The notes: generated from the letters alone by a model not told the origin. Positions 35,236 to 43,885 are shown, counted from the stretch's first letter. The stretch is 64,000 bases of DNA from Pseudonocardia sp. T1-2H (GCF_038039215.1 NZ_JBBPCL010000001.1:3782001-3846000); one strand, 5' to 3'. Translations and numbers: made by a program.

Positions 35236-35721
35236 ATGACGGGCCGGCGGCGGACGTCCCGGACCCGGAAGCCCGTTCGCACCGCGCGGCCGGTCCCGCC
35301 CGAACGCCCGCGGTCGCCGGGCCCGGCGAACACCGCGGCGGCCGCCGCGACGGCCGCCGGGCCGGTCGACGCGGACCTGCAGCCGCGGGACCGGGGCCCC
35401 GTCCGCGCCCTCGTCCGGGACCTCGTCGACGCCCGGCGCCGGCTGGTCGGGCTCTTCGCACCCGTGTTCGGCCTGGTCCTCATCACGACGTTCGGCCCGG
35501 CGTCCGACCTGCAGCACCAGCTGTGGCTGGGCGGCCTCGCGGCCCTCGCGGTGATCGCCGTCGACGCCCTGCTGCTCGGCCGGGCGGTCACCGCGGCGGC
35601 GCGTGCGGAGTTCCCGGACGCCCGGGTCAGCGCGCCCGCGACGACCTGGTACGCGTTCATGCGCGCCCACCGGCCGCGGAACACCCGCCGCCCCGCTCCC
35701 CGGGTCCGCCCGGGCTCCTGA
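35236..35721 (+). CDS. DUF3043 family membrane protein
   Basis: A 161-residue protein. A basic, Pro/Arg-rich N-terminus of about 55 residues is followed by RDRGPVRALVRDLVDARRRLVGLF, the conserved DUF3043 lead-in. Two hydrophobic helices come next (about 75-92 and 97-117), then a polar C-terminus with TWYAFMRAHRPR. The family is restricted largely to actinobacteria and has no assigned function. It begins 60 nt after qsuB on the same strand but is probably unrelated to the pathway. Confidence 0.75.
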   Translation: MTGRRRTSRTRKPVRTARPVPPERPRSPGPANTAAAAATAAGPVDADLQPRDRGPVRALVRDLVDARRRLVGLFAPVFGLVLITTFGPASDLQHQLWLGGLAALAVIAVDALLLGRAVTAAARAEFPDARVSAPATTWYAFMRAHRPRNTRRPAPRVRPGS

Positions 35722-35779
35722 CCCGGCTCCCGTCCCTGGTGGACGGGCCGGCGTCGAGATCGCCGTCGACCGCGAGCGC

Positions 35780-35932
35780 ATGACCCGCGAGATCGAAGCG
35801 ACGGCACCGGGCTCCCCTGCGACAGTCGCCGCGCTCGGGGCCCTGCGTGCCGCCGAGATCGCCGACTCCGCCGTCCTCTGGCTGTCCTGGCGCCTGCGCC
35901 CGCGCACGATGGGGCTCGGCGGCCACGCCTAG
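35780..35932 (+). CDS. possible 50-residue protein
   Basis: An ATG-initiated frame of 50 residues, opening MTREIEATAPGSPATVAALG and containing AEIADSAVLWLSWRL. It ends 10 nt before the convergent Gfo/Idh gene. The composition is protein-like (helical, amphipathic), but no homologue is recognised and no clear ribosome-binding site is seen. It may not be real. Confidence 0.3.
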   Translation: MTREIEATAPGSPATVAALGALRAAEIADSAVLWLSWRLRPRTMGLGGHA

Positions 35933-35942
35933 GGAGAGACAG

Positions 35943-36980
35943 CTACACGTCGGTCGGCCGGCCGGTCTGCGCCGCCTGCAGGACCGCGTCCACCACTCGC
36001 AGCGTCGTGAGGCCGTCCCGGCCGCTGACGATCGGCTCGGCCTCGCCCCGGATGACCGCGGCGAAGTGCGCGACCTGGTTCGCCAGCGGGTCGCTGCGCT
36101 CCACCTCGACGACGGAGTCCTCGTACGGCTCGTACCAGCTGCGCTTCCCCGGGAACGTCCGCAACCGCATCGTCGGGATCGACAGCGAGCCGTCCGTCCC
36201 GGCGATGTGGTAGGCGTCCTCGTCTGGGTAGGTCGGGTAGTCCGTGTTCTCCTGCGACGTCTGTTCCCAGCTCCGGGCCGAGCCTGCGGTGTCCGACAGC
36301 AGGAAGGTGCCCAGCGCGCCGCCGGCGAAGGTGAAGATCATCGCGGCCGTGTCCTCGACCGGGAACCCGCGGGTCGCGTTCGACGTCACCGCCTGCACGC
36401 GGACGACGTCCCCGACGAGGGACTGCAGGTTGTTCACCTCGTGGATGAGGTTGAGCAGGATCGGCCCGCCGCCGGGCTCGCGGCGCCATCCGCCGCCGAC
36501 GTCGAAGTAGTCGTCCGGTTTGTAGAACATCGCGGTCCCGGTGACGGCGACGATCCGGCCGAGCACCCCGCTCGCGACGATCTCGCGCGCCTTCCGCATG
36601 ATCGGGCTGTGCTGCCGATGGTGGCCGGTCAGCACGGGCACCCCCGCCGCCACCCCGGCCTCGACGAGCCGGGTGGCCCCCTCGACGGAGTCCCCGACCG
36701 GTTTCTCGACGATCACCGGCACGCCCGCCGCGACACATTCCAGCCCGCCGTCGACGTGTAGCCGGTTCGGCGTCGCGAGGATGACCCCGTCCGGCCGGTC
36801 CGCGGCGAACATCTCCGTGAGCGAGCCGTACAGCGCGACGTCGTACTTGCTCGCCAGCTCGGGCCCCGCGGGCCCGGGATCGACGATCGACGCCAGCTCG
36901 GCGGACCTGCTCGCGTCGACCTCCTCGATGTGTCGCCGGCCGATCAGCCCGGCCCCCGCGACGGCGATCCGGACCGTCAA
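35943..36980 (-). CDS. Gfo/Idh/MocA-family dehydrogenase
   Basis: A 345-residue NAD(P)-dependent oxidoreductase. The Rossmann start is VRIAVAGAGLIGRRHIEEV, the catalytic-region motif is VIVEKPVGDS, and the second domain has GGGWRREPGGGPILLNLIHEVNNLQSLVG, with the usual Asp/His-type active-site positions. The TTG start overlaps the upstream gene's stop as TTGA and has AGGAGG 9 nt before it. As last gene of the LigA-to-Gfo operon it could oxidise quinate/shikimate, or act like LigC on the ring-cleavage semialdehyde. Sequence alone does not decide between these. Confidence 0.85.
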   Translation of the reverse strand: MTVRIAVAGAGLIGRRHIEEVDASRSAELASIVDPGPAGPELASKYDVALYGSLTEMFAADRPDGVILATPNRLHVDGGLECVAAGVPVIVEKPVGDSVEGATRLVEAGVAAGVPVLTGHHRQHSPIMRKAREIVASGVLGRIVAVTGTAMFYKPDDYFDVGGGWRREPGGGPILLNLIHEVNNLQSLVGDVVRVQAVTSNATRGFPVEDTAAMIFTFAGGALGTFLLSDTAGSARSWEQTSQENTDYPTYPDEDAYHIAGTDGSLSIPTMRLRTFPGKRSWYEPYEDSVVEVERSDPLANQVAHFAAVIRGEAEPIVSGRDGLTTLRVVDAVLQAAQTGRPTDV

Positions 36981-37171
36981 CGGTGGTCCCTCCTGCTGCC
37001 CGTCGGCGCGGGCAGCAGGAAGGACGCCACCAGGCCGAGCGCCCCCAGCCCCGCGAGGAGCCAGCCGAGCGGCTGGGCCCCGGCGGAGCCGGACGCGTCG
37101 AACCAGAGCGCGAGGAGAAGACCCAGCACGAGGGTCCCCCCGCTCATGACCCGTTGGAGCATGACCTGCAC
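36977..37171 (-). CDS. small two-helix membrane protein
   Basis: A 64-residue protein with two hydrophobic helices (about 10-25 and 34-53) and a basic tail TGSRRDHR. The GTG lies 3 nt after the aroQ stop, and its own stop overlaps the next gene's TTG. Its place inside a tightly overlapping operon is the main evidence that it is expressed. No family is recognised. Confidence 0.6.
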   Translation of the reverse strand: MQVMLQRVMSGGTLVLGLLLALWFDASGSAGAQPLGWLLAGLGALGLVASFLLPAPTGSRRDHR

Positions 37172-37174
37172 GGC

Positions 37175-37630
37175 TCAGCCCTCCTGGGCCAGCTGCGCCA
37201 GGCCCTGCAGGGCCAGGACGTAGCCGAGGACGCCGAACCCGACGACGATGCCGCGGGCGACCGGGGAGATGAAGGAGTGGTGCCGCCACTCCTCGCGGGC
37301 GTGCACGTTGGAGATGTGCAGCTCGATCACCGGCAGGCTGGCGCCCTCGATCGCGTCGTGCAGCGCCGCCGAGGTGTGGGTGAAGGCGCCGGGGTTGAAG
37401 ACGGCGCCGATCGACCGCCCCGCCTTCACCTCGGCCCCGAACTCGTGCACCCAGTCGACCAGCTGCCCCTCGTGGTTGGACTGGCGGAACTCGACCTCGA
37501 GGCCGAGCTTGCCGCCCTCCTCCCGGCACATCTCCTCGACGTCGGCCAGGGTGGTGCGGCCGTACACCTCGGGCTTGCGCGTGCCGAGCAGGTTGAGGTT
37601 GGGGCCGTTGAGCACCAGGACGGACGCCAT
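37175..37630 (-). CDS. aroQ: type II 3-dehydroquinate dehydratase
   Basis: A 151-residue dodecameric-type dehydratase interconverting 3-dehydroquinate and 3-dehydroshikimate. The signature LVLNGPNLNLLGTRKPEVYG contains the flexible-lid Arg and Tyr. NPGAFTHTSAALHDAI and the catalytic His in LHISNVHAREEWRHHS follow. In this operon (transporter, QsuB, ring-cleavage enzymes) it most likely serves quinate breakdown, not aromatic amino-acid synthesis, corresponding to QsuC. Confidence 0.94.
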   Translation of the reverse strand: MASVLVLNGPNLNLLGTRKPEVYGRTTLADVEEMCREEGGKLGLEVEFRQSNHEGQLVDWVHEFGAEVKAGRSIGAVFNPGAFTHTSAALHDAIEGASLPVIELHISNVHAREEWRHHSFISPVARGIVVGFGVLGYVLALQGLAQLAQEG

Positions 37631-37673
37631 CGGGTTCCCTTCGCGGGTCGTTCGGGCGGTCTCGCCGAGCAGG

Positions 37674-39155
37674 TCAGACCGAGGCCCGCAACCGGGTGTA
37701 CTCGTCGGCGGGCACCGGGACCGCGTTCTTGTTGCCGAGGTCGTTGAGGTGCACCCGGAAGGTCTCCCGGGCGGTGAAGCACGCGATCGCCGCGATGATC
37801 GCCAGCCCGAACGTGATGCTCCCGACGGTCCAGACGACGTCGGTCTCGATCGCGTCGGCCGCCGCCCGGCAGGTCTCGCCGGAGGGCAGGACGACGTCCG
37901 GGGCGAACTTCTTGTCCACGACGCACGCGCTCGGCGTGGGTCCGACGAGGGCGGCGTAGATCGTCGGCAGGAACGCGGTGATCAGCGTGCCGATGTTCTG
38001 CGACACGGCGAACGCGGTCACCCGGGTCTTGGTCGGGAAGAGCTCCTGGTAGAACGCCGGGAACACGGCGTTGTAGCCCTGGTAGACGATGCCCCACATC
38101 AGGATCGCGAACAGGAACGCCATGGCGAAGTTCGCCTGGGCGACGTAGTACAGGTAGGCGTAGCCGAGCGCACCCGACCCGAGGCAGCCGACGATGAAGA
38201 CCGGCCGGCGCCCGATCTTGTCCGACAGGTTGCCCACGAACGGGATCAGGAGCACGGCGACCACGTTGCCGGCCACCGAGATCCAGAGGTAGTTCGTGGA
38301 CGTCAGCCCGACGCCGTAGCCCGCGTTGGTCGCGAAGGTGGCGCCGAAGACGGTCACCGCCGTCGGGATGGCGTTCATCAGGGCCATGCAGGCCACGCGC
38401 ACCATGTCGATGCCGTTCTCCTTCACGGCCTGGACGATCGGGGCCGCCGGGATCTCCCCGTGCTCGGCCTCCTCCTGGAACGCCGGGGTCTCGTCGACCC
38501 GGCGCCGGATGACGTAGCCCGCCACGACGACCAGCGCGCTGAGCAGGAACGGGATCCGCCAGCCCCAGGTGGTGAACGCGTCGGTCGACATGACGGCGGA
38601 CAGTGGGAGGAACACCGCGGCAGCGATGATCTGGCCGGCCTGCACGCCCTGCAGCGTGAAGCTGCCGAAGTAGCCGCGCCGTCCGAACGGCGCGTGCTCG
38701 AGGATCATCGCGCTCGCCCCGGAGATCTCCCCGCCGACCGCGAAACCCTGGATCAGCCGCAGCGCCACGAGCAGGATCGGCGCCCACACCCCGGCCACCG
38801 CGTAGGTGGGCAGCAGCGCGACGAGGAACGTCGAGGCGCCCATCAGCAGCATGCACAGCACCAGCACGTTCTTGCGACCGTGCGTGTCCCCCCAGTGCCC
38901 CAGCACGAAGGCGCCGATGGGGCGCGCGACGTAGCCGACGCCGAACGTCGCGAACGACGCCACGATGGCGACCTGCGGGTTGTTCGACGGGAAGAAGATG
39001 AGGGGGAAGACCAGTGCGGCTGCCTGGGCGTAGATGAAGAAGTCGTAGTACTCCAGCGCGCTGCCGATCCAGCCGCTCGCCGCGGCCTTCTTCGGCGTCT
39101 TGGCGTGCGCTGTCGGCTCTCCCGAGCCGGGCGGCTCGATGATCTGGTCGCTCAC
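37674..39155 (-). CDS. MFS transporter, metabolite:H+ symporter (shikimate type)
   Basis: A 493-residue twelve-helix MFS carrier of the metabolite:H+ symporter group. Its signatures are ASGWIGSALEYYDFFIYAQAAALVF at helix 1, GHWGDTHGRKNVLV in the first cytoplasmic loop and RLIQGFAVGGEISGASAMILEHAP at helix 4-5. An extracytoplasmic insert near the C-terminal helices contains two cysteines (ACVVDKKF, ETCRAAAD). Shikimate/quinate (ShiA, QsuA), protocatechuate and related acids are typical substrates. It sits directly before aroQ, and its ATG overlaps the NDH-2 stop. Confidence 0.9.
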   Translation of the reverse strand: MSDQIIEPPGSGEPTAHAKTPKKAAASGWIGSALEYYDFFIYAQAAALVFPLIFFPSNNPQVAIVASFATFGVGYVARPIGAFVLGHWGDTHGRKNVLVLCMLLMGASTFLVALLPTYAVAGVWAPILLVALRLIQGFAVGGEISGASAMILEHAPFGRRGYFGSFTLQGVQAGQIIAAAVFLPLSAVMSTDAFTTWGWRIPFLLSALVVVAGYVIRRRVDETPAFQEEAEHGEIPAAPIVQAVKENGIDMVRVACMALMNAIPTAVTVFGATFATNAGYGVGLTSTNYLWISVAGNVVAVLLIPFVGNLSDKIGRRPVFIVGCLGSGALGYAYLYYVAQANFAMAFLFAILMWGIVYQGYNAVFPAFYQELFPTKTRVTAFAVSQNIGTLITAFLPTIYAALVGPTPSACVVDKKFAPDVVLPSGETCRAAADAIETDVVWTVGSITFGLAIIAAIACFTARETFRVHLNDLGNKNAVPVPADEYTRLRASV

Positions 39156-40576
39156 GTGCCCTCCTGACGGCGGAGCCCGGGATCGTGCTGCGGGCTGTGG
39201 GGGAAGTGCATCGCCTGCGGTTGGCGCAGGTCAACGGGCCGGGCGGCGGTTTCCGCTGGACGGCAGTCCTCGTCCGGCGGCGGTTCGGCGGCCTGCCGGA
39301 ACGTGATGATGCGGTGGCCGCGGTTGTTCGAGAACGTGAGCGCGCGGGCCCAGGTGTAGAGCGTACCGAGGCGGTTGCCCCAGCCGATCAGGTAGAGGAC
39401 GTGGATGAAGCCCCACATCGTGTAGCCGATCACCCCGGTGAACTTCATGCCGAACGCGTCCGCGACCGCCGAGCGGTGGCCGATCGTCGCCATGCTTCCC
39501 TTGTCGAAGTACTCGAAGGGCTCGACGCGCTCGTCGCCGGCCAGCCGGGCCTTGATCACCTTGCCGACGTACTTGCCCTCCTGCATCGCCGGCTGGGCGA
39601 CGCCCGGGAGCTTGTTCAGCGACACCATGTCCCCGACGGCGAACACCTCCGGATGCCCGGGCAGCGTGCAGTCCGGGTTCACCGGGATCCGGCCGGCCCG
39701 GTCCGTCTCCAGCCCCGCGTGGGCGGCGAGCTGCGCCGCCAGCGGTGACGCCTGCACGCCCGCGGCCCAGATGCGGGTCCGGGTCCGGATGGTGTCCGCC
39801 CCGTCGGGTCCCTTCACCGTCACCGACGAGTCGTCCATGTCCGTCGCGAGGGTGTTCAGCTTGATCTCGACACCCATCTTCTCCAGCCGCTCGTGGGTGT
39901 AGCGCCGGAGCTTCTCGTCGAAGGGCCCGAGGACGGTCCCGGCGCCCTCCAGCAGCAGGATCCGGGCCTCGCGGGTGTCCACGGACCGGTAGTCCTGCGG
40001 CAGGACCTTGTGCGCCAGTTCGGCCACCTGCCCCACGAGCTCGACGCCGGTGGGCCCGGCCCCGATCACCACGAACGTGAGCCACTCGGCCCGTTCCTCC
40101 GGGTCGGTGCACAGCTCGGCCGTCTCGAAGGCGACGAGGATCCGGTCCCGCAGGTAGCGGGCGTCCTCGATGGTCTTCATACCGGGCGCGTACCGGGCGA
40201 ACTCGTTCCGGCCGAAGTAGGAGTGCGTGGCGCCGCCGGCCACGACGAGGGTGTCGTACGGCAGCTCGACGGAGTGGTTGTCGGGGCCCTCCGCGCGGAC
40301 GACCCTGTTCTCCAGATCGAGGTCGGTGACCTCGGCCAGCAACGCCCGCGCGTTCCGTTGCTTCTTGATCACGCTGCGCAGCGCCGGAGCGATCAGTCCG
40401 GGCGGCAGGATGCCGGCCGCCACCTGGTAGAGCAGCGGCTGGAAGAGATGGTGGTTGGCCCGGTCCACGACGGTCACGTCGACGTCGGCGTGGGCCAGGG
40501 AGCGGACCGCGTTCAGCCCGCCGAACCCGCCGCCGACCACGACTACCCGGTGCCGTTGCTGCTCGCTGGTGGTCAT
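39152..40576 (-). CDS. type II NADH dehydrogenase-like flavoprotein
   Basis: A 474-residue FAD enzyme of the NDH-2 family. It has the FAD site RVVVVGGGFGGLNAVRSLAHADVDVTVVDR, the quinone/FAD segment HHLFQPLLYQVAAGIL, the NADH site LTFVVIGAGPTGVELVGQ and the C-terminal FAD motif VFAVGDMVSLNKLPGVAQPAMQEGKYVG. An amphipathic/hydrophobic segment (IGYTMWGFIHVLYLIGWGNR) suits membrane attachment. It should pass electrons from NADH to menaquinone. Co-transcription with dehydrogenases suggests reoxidation of NADH formed in quinate/aromatic catabolism. Confidence 0.9.
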   Translation of the reverse strand: MTTSEQQRHRVVVVGGGFGGLNAVRSLAHADVDVTVVDRANHHLFQPLLYQVAAGILPPGLIAPALRSVIKKQRNARALLAEVTDLDLENRVVRAEGPDNHSVELPYDTLVVAGGATHSYFGRNEFARYAPGMKTIEDARYLRDRILVAFETAELCTDPEERAEWLTFVVIGAGPTGVELVGQVAELAHKVLPQDYRSVDTREARILLLEGAGTVLGPFDEKLRRYTHERLEKMGVEIKLNTLATDMDDSSVTVKGPDGADTIRTRTRIWAAGVQASPLAAQLAAHAGLETDRAGRIPVNPDCTLPGHPEVFAVGDMVSLNKLPGVAQPAMQEGKYVGKVIKARLAGDERVEPFEYFDKGSMATIGHRSAVADAFGMKFTGVIGYTMWGFIHVLYLIGWGNRLGTLYTWARALTFSNNRGHRIITFRQAAEPPPDEDCRPAETAARPVDLRQPQAMHFPHSPQHDPGLRRQEGT

Positions 40577-41622
40577 GGACCGGTCTCCTCGTGGTCGGCG
40601 GGGCGCCAGACGAAGACCCCGTCCGGGCGGCGGACGCGCTCCAGGACGCCTCGGGTCTCGTGGTGGGCGAGGTAGGCCAGGATCTCGGCCATCGCGAAGT
40701 GTCGCTGGGCGCCGGAGAGAGCCTGCCGGAACACCGTCCCGGTGATGTCGGTGACCGTGCGCGCCCGCTCCTCGACGAGTTCCCGGACCTGCGCCAGCCG
40801 GCGCCGCTTGTTCCCGGCGATGGACGCCGCGCGGCGGGCCCCGTCGCGGAAGGGCGGGCCGTGCCCGGGCAGGACGAGGTCCGGCGCCAGCGCCTCGACC
40901 CGCTCCAGCGAGTCCAGGTAGGCGCCCATGGGGTCCCGGGCGAAGCCGCGCTCGAACGTCACCGGCGGGGACACGACCTGCAGCAGGTGGTCCCCGGAGC
41001 ACAGCACGCGATCGGCCGCGGACCAGAGGCAGACGTGCCCGTCGGAGTGGCCGGGCGTGTGCACGACCTCCCAGCTCCGGTCCCCCGCGGTGATCCGTTC
41101 CCCACCGGTGAGCATCCGGTCGGGCCGGCCGATCGACGGCATGACGGGCATCCAGTCCCGCAGCCCCTCGGAGCTCTCGGCGAGCTCGGGGCCGTAGAGG
41201 CCGTGGTCGGCGAGCATCAGCATCCGCTGGTCCACCGCCTCGTCGGGGTCGGAGTACTTGTCGAGGTCCAGCCGGGTGTCGCGGTGCATCCAGAGCTCGC
41301 CGCCGCTGCGCCGCACGACCTCGCCGGCCAGGCCGAAGTGGTCGATGTGGGCGTGGGTGACGACGAGCAGCGCGATGTCCTCCAACCCCCGGCCGCAGGC
41401 GGCGAGCGCCGCCTCGATCGCGGCCGTGCCGTCCGGGCCCGGGTCCCCGTCGGGGGTCGTGGCGGCCGCGATCCCGCAGTCCACCAGCACGTCACCGGCG
41501 CCGGCGGACCCGCGCAGCAGGTACGCCCCGACCGTCGGGACGCCGTGGATGCCGAGCGGCAGGGCGAGCCGGTGCACCCCCGGCGCCACCTCGGTGACGT
41601 CGGGGGCGCTCACGGCGTGCAC
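40573..41622 (-). CDS. MBL-fold hydrolase with C-terminal winged helix
   Basis: A 349-residue metallo-beta-lactamase-fold protein. The zinc motif is VVTHAHIDHFG (HxHxDH), with further metal ligands in VVHTPGHSDGHVCL, CSGDHLL and the C-terminal LPGHGPPF. The last 80 residues form a helical/winged-helix domain like that of LACTB2-type hydrolases. A paralogue lies at 54,185-55,198, and they share HTPGHS-GHVCLWS. Family members hydrolyse thioesters, lactones or RNA; in this operon a thioesterase or lactonase role is likelier. The GTG follows the AroE-like stop by 3 nt. Confidence 0.86.
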   Translation of the reverse strand: MHAVSAPDVTEVAPGVHRLALPLGIHGVPTVGAYLLRGSAGAGDVLVDCGIAAATTPDGDPGPDGTAAIEAALAACGRGLEDIALLVVTHAHIDHFGLAGEVVRRSGGELWMHRDTRLDLDKYSDPDEAVDQRMLMLADHGLYGPELAESSEGLRDWMPVMPSIGRPDRMLTGGERITAGDRSWEVVHTPGHSDGHVCLWSAADRVLCSGDHLLQVVSPPVTFERGFARDPMGAYLDSLERVEALAPDLVLPGHGPPFRDGARRAASIAGNKRRRLAQVRELVEERARTVTDITGTVFRQALSGAQRHFAMAEILAYLAHHETRGVLERVRRPDGVFVWRPADHEETGP

Positions 41623-41625
41623 CGC

Positions 41626-42459
41626 TCAGGCCTTGATCTGCGAGACCGCGCGGAGCTCCTCGGGCGTCGCCGTGCCGAACCCGAAGAACTCGAGGTAGGC
41701 CGGGATCATCTCGAACAGCATGTCCGAGCCGACCTGGATGGGGCAGCCCTTGGCCTGTGCGGCCGCGAGGAACGGCGTGATCGTCTGCTTCATCACGACC
41801 TCCCCGACGAAGGTCGTCGGGGCGATCCGGTCGACGTCGCACGGCAGCGGGTCGCCGTCGTTCATCCCGAGCGGCGTGGCGTTGACGACGAGGTCGTAGC
41901 CGTCCGGGTCCTTCGAGCCGACGGTGACGGTGATGCCCGGGTACTGGTCGGCGAGCCGGCCGGCGAGCGCCTCCGACGCGGAGGTGTTCGGGTCGAACAG
42001 GCCGATCTCGCCGACGCCGGCCCCCGCGAGCGACGCGGCGATCGGCGACCCCACCCCGCCGTTCCCCACGACGAGCACCCGCTTCCCGGCGAGGGCGAAC
42101 CCCTTGCGTTCCACGCCGCGGACGAAACCGGCGCCGTCGAACTGGTCGCCGAGCAGCGTGCCGTCCTCCCGGCGCAGGACCGCGTTCGCCGCCCCGGCCA
42201 CCACCGCGACCGGGCTCAGCTCGTCGACCAGCTCGCAGGTGACCACCTTGTGCGGCATCGTCACCAGCGCGCCGCGGATGTTCGTCAGGGCGAACAGCCG
42301 GGGCAGCGTCTCGCGGTAGTCCTCCGCCTTCACCCCCATCGGCACCACCACGGCGTCGATGTCGTTCTTCTCGAACCACGGGTTGTAGATGAGCGGCGCT
42401 TTGAACGCGAACGTGGGATAGCCGATGTGGGCGATCAGGGTCGTGGTTCCGCTGATCAC
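41626..42459 (-). CDS. AroE-like dehydrogenase with altered substrate site
   Basis: A 277-residue shikimate-dehydrogenase-fold protein. The catalytic Lys71 is kept in LVTMPHK, as are the Asn of AGAANAV, the Asp of LLGDQFDG and the nucleotide site VLVVGNGGVGSPIAASLA. The hydroxyl pair that binds the shikimate carboxylate (SKS in AroE) is replaced: GYPTFAFKAPLIY has Phe19 and Ala21. The late Gln is also not evident (GSDMLFEMIPAYLEF). It therefore probably acts on another or modified substrate, although the operon otherwise points to quinate/shikimate. It starts 7 nt after the phasin-like gene. Confidence 0.85.
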   Translation of the reverse strand: MISGTTTLIAHIGYPTFAFKAPLIYNPWFEKNDIDAVVVPMGVKAEDYRETLPRLFALTNIRGALVTMPHKVVTCELVDELSPVAVVAGAANAVLRREDGTLLGDQFDGAGFVRGVERKGFALAGKRVLVVGNGGVGSPIAASLAGAGVGEIGLFDPNTSASEALAGRLADQYPGITVTVGSKDPDGYDLVVNATPLGMNDGDPLPCDVDRIAPTTFVGEVVMKQTITPFLAAAQAKGCPIQVGSDMLFEMIPAYLEFFGFGTATPEELRAVSQIKA

Positions 42460-42466
42460 GGGCGAC

Positions 42467-42742
42467 TCACTTCTTCATCTGGTCGCGCATGACCCCGAAC
42501 ACGACTTCGGAGGTCTCACGGACGAAGTTGGCGTGCGTGCTGGCCAGCGTTTCCGCCCAGTCCGCGCCGGTGCCCTTCGCCGCCTGCTCCTCGAGGTCCA
42601 GCATGTTCTTCAGGACGCGCTCGTAGCCCTCCAACCAGGCCAGCCCGTTGGACTTCGCCTGCTCGACGACCCGCTCGCTGAGCTCGCGGACCCGCTGGGT
42701 GGCCGCCTCGACCTGGTCACTGACGTCCGATGTGCTGGTCAT
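42467..42742 (-). CDS. small phasin-like helical protein
   Basis: A 91-residue, almost wholly helical protein. The stretch VEAATQRVRELSERVVEQAK, GYERVLKNMLDLEEQAAKG and ANFVRETSEVVFGVMRDQM resembles the amphipathic helices of phasins, which coat PHA granules. The resemblance is structural, not a firm family call. Its ATG overlaps the LigB-like stop by 4 nt, putting it inside the aromatic operon. A PHA synthase lies 10 kb away. Confidence 0.6.
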   Translation of the reverse strand: MTSTSDVSDQVEAATQRVRELSERVVEQAKSNGLAWLEGYERVLKNMLDLEEQAAKGTGADWAETLASTHANFVRETSEVVFGVMRDQMKK

Positions 42743-43604
42743 GCCGGCTCCTCCTCGTTCTGCGTGGTTGCTGCCTGGGTTCCGATGGTCTCCCAGTGTG
42801 CGACGCCCATGCCCGTGATCCACGGGTGGACGGGCTCGTAGGCGAGCGTCGTCGACGTCAGCGGCGCCACCGCCCCCGCGACCGCGAGCCAGCTGCGCAT
42901 CTCGTGGTTCCCGTTGCCCGCCAGCTCGATCTCGCTGTCCGGCATGTCGAGGATCTGCTCGACCTCGCCGCGCTCCAGCCGTTCGAGGAACCACCGGTCG
43001 TGGTCCTCGACGATGTCGCCGACCCGGGGGTTGCCGATGAAGTGCGACAGGCCGCCGGCCCCGATCACCGCGACGCGCTGCAGCCCGGTGTAGGAGCGGA
43101 TCGCGTCCCCGAGCTGCTTGCCGAACTCGTAGGCGCGGCGCACCGGCATGAGCGGCGGGACCGCGCAGTTCTGCACGATCGGCACGAGCGGCAGCTTCAT
43201 CTCGTTGTCCAGCTCGTAGTAGACGGTCATGATCCCGTGGTCGAGCTCGAGCTGGTGGGAGAACGCGGGATCGAAGCCGTGGTCGAGGGTGTAGCGCGCG
43301 ATGTGGTTCGCCAGGCCCTCGTGGCCGGGGATCCACACCTTGTCGATCGGCAGCCACTCCTCCGTCGGGCCCCAGTTCTTCTCCCCACCCCGATGCAGAT
43401 CTGCGGGAAGTTCTCCAGGAAGAAGTTCGTGAAGTGCTCGTTGGAGAGGACGACGCACGCCTGCACGCCGCGCTCGAGCGCCTGGTCCCTCAGGTACTCC
43501 AGGGCCCCGAAGAAGTTCTTCCGCTGCGCCTCCGGCGCCGCCATCCTCGCCGAGGACATCATCGGCGCGTGCGAGGCGCAGTACGCCAGGACTATCTCTG
43601 CCAC
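42739..43604 (-). pseudogene. ligB: LigB-type extradiol dioxygenase catalytic subunit, frameshifted
   Basis: A class III extradiol dioxygenase beta subunit in two frames. The N-terminal part gives VLAYCASHAPMM (His12) and VVLSNEHFTNFF (His57). The C-terminal part gives KNWGPTEEWLPIDKVWIPG, ELDHGIMTVYY, VIGAGGLSHFIGNPRVG and NGNHEMRSWLAVAGA, whose Glu completes the Fe(II) site. One extra C in the C4 run at 43,388-43,391 makes a continuous protein of about 288 residues. The substrate is a catechol such as protocatechuate or gallate. It overlaps ligA by 13 nt. All catalytic residues are intact, so a sequence error is possible. Confidence 0.82.
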
Positions 43605-43885
43605 CGGCCCCTCCTCTCCTCCGTCTCCCCGAACGGCTCGAGGATCTTGCGGTAGTCGTCGCGCGCGAAGCCGGCGGCGCGGCAGAACCGGTTGAGCAGG
43701 ACCTCGTGCAGGCCGAGCTGGTAGAGCCCGGCGACGTCGCGGTCCACGAACGCCTTGCGCTCGTCGACGCTGAGCTCGTAGGCGGTGTCGTCGAAGTTCA
43801 GCCGGCCGTCGACGTCGGTGCCGCTGTTCACCTCACCGGCGCGGACCCAGTCGTACACGCATCGATGCAGCTGATAGAGACTCAT
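43592..43885 (-). CDS. ligA: LigA-type dioxygenase alpha subunit
   Basis: A 97-residue, all-helical small subunit of LigAB-type extradiol dioxygenases. It has the family core LNFDDTAYELSVDERKAFVDRDVAGLYQLGLHEVLLNRFCRAAGFARDDYRKIL. In protocatechuate 4,5-dioxygenase this subunit caps the active site of LigB. It is the first gene of the ten-gene minus-strand operon, and its TAG lies 13 nt inside the LigB-like frame. ATG 43,885 follows a GGAGGAG sequence. Confidence 0.85.
   Translation of the reverse strand: MSLYQLHRCVYDWVRAGEVNSGTDVDGRLNFDDTAYELSVDERKAFVDRDVAGLYQLGLHEVLLNRFCRAAGFARDDYRKILEPFGETEERRGRWQR

Noticed and set aside
29796..35807. A 2,003-codon open frame on the minus strand
   Set aside because: It runs antisense to qsuB, corA and IclR and through phaC in the wrong frame. 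Its translation is Arg/Gly/Pro-rich with no domain, a by-product of very high G+C.
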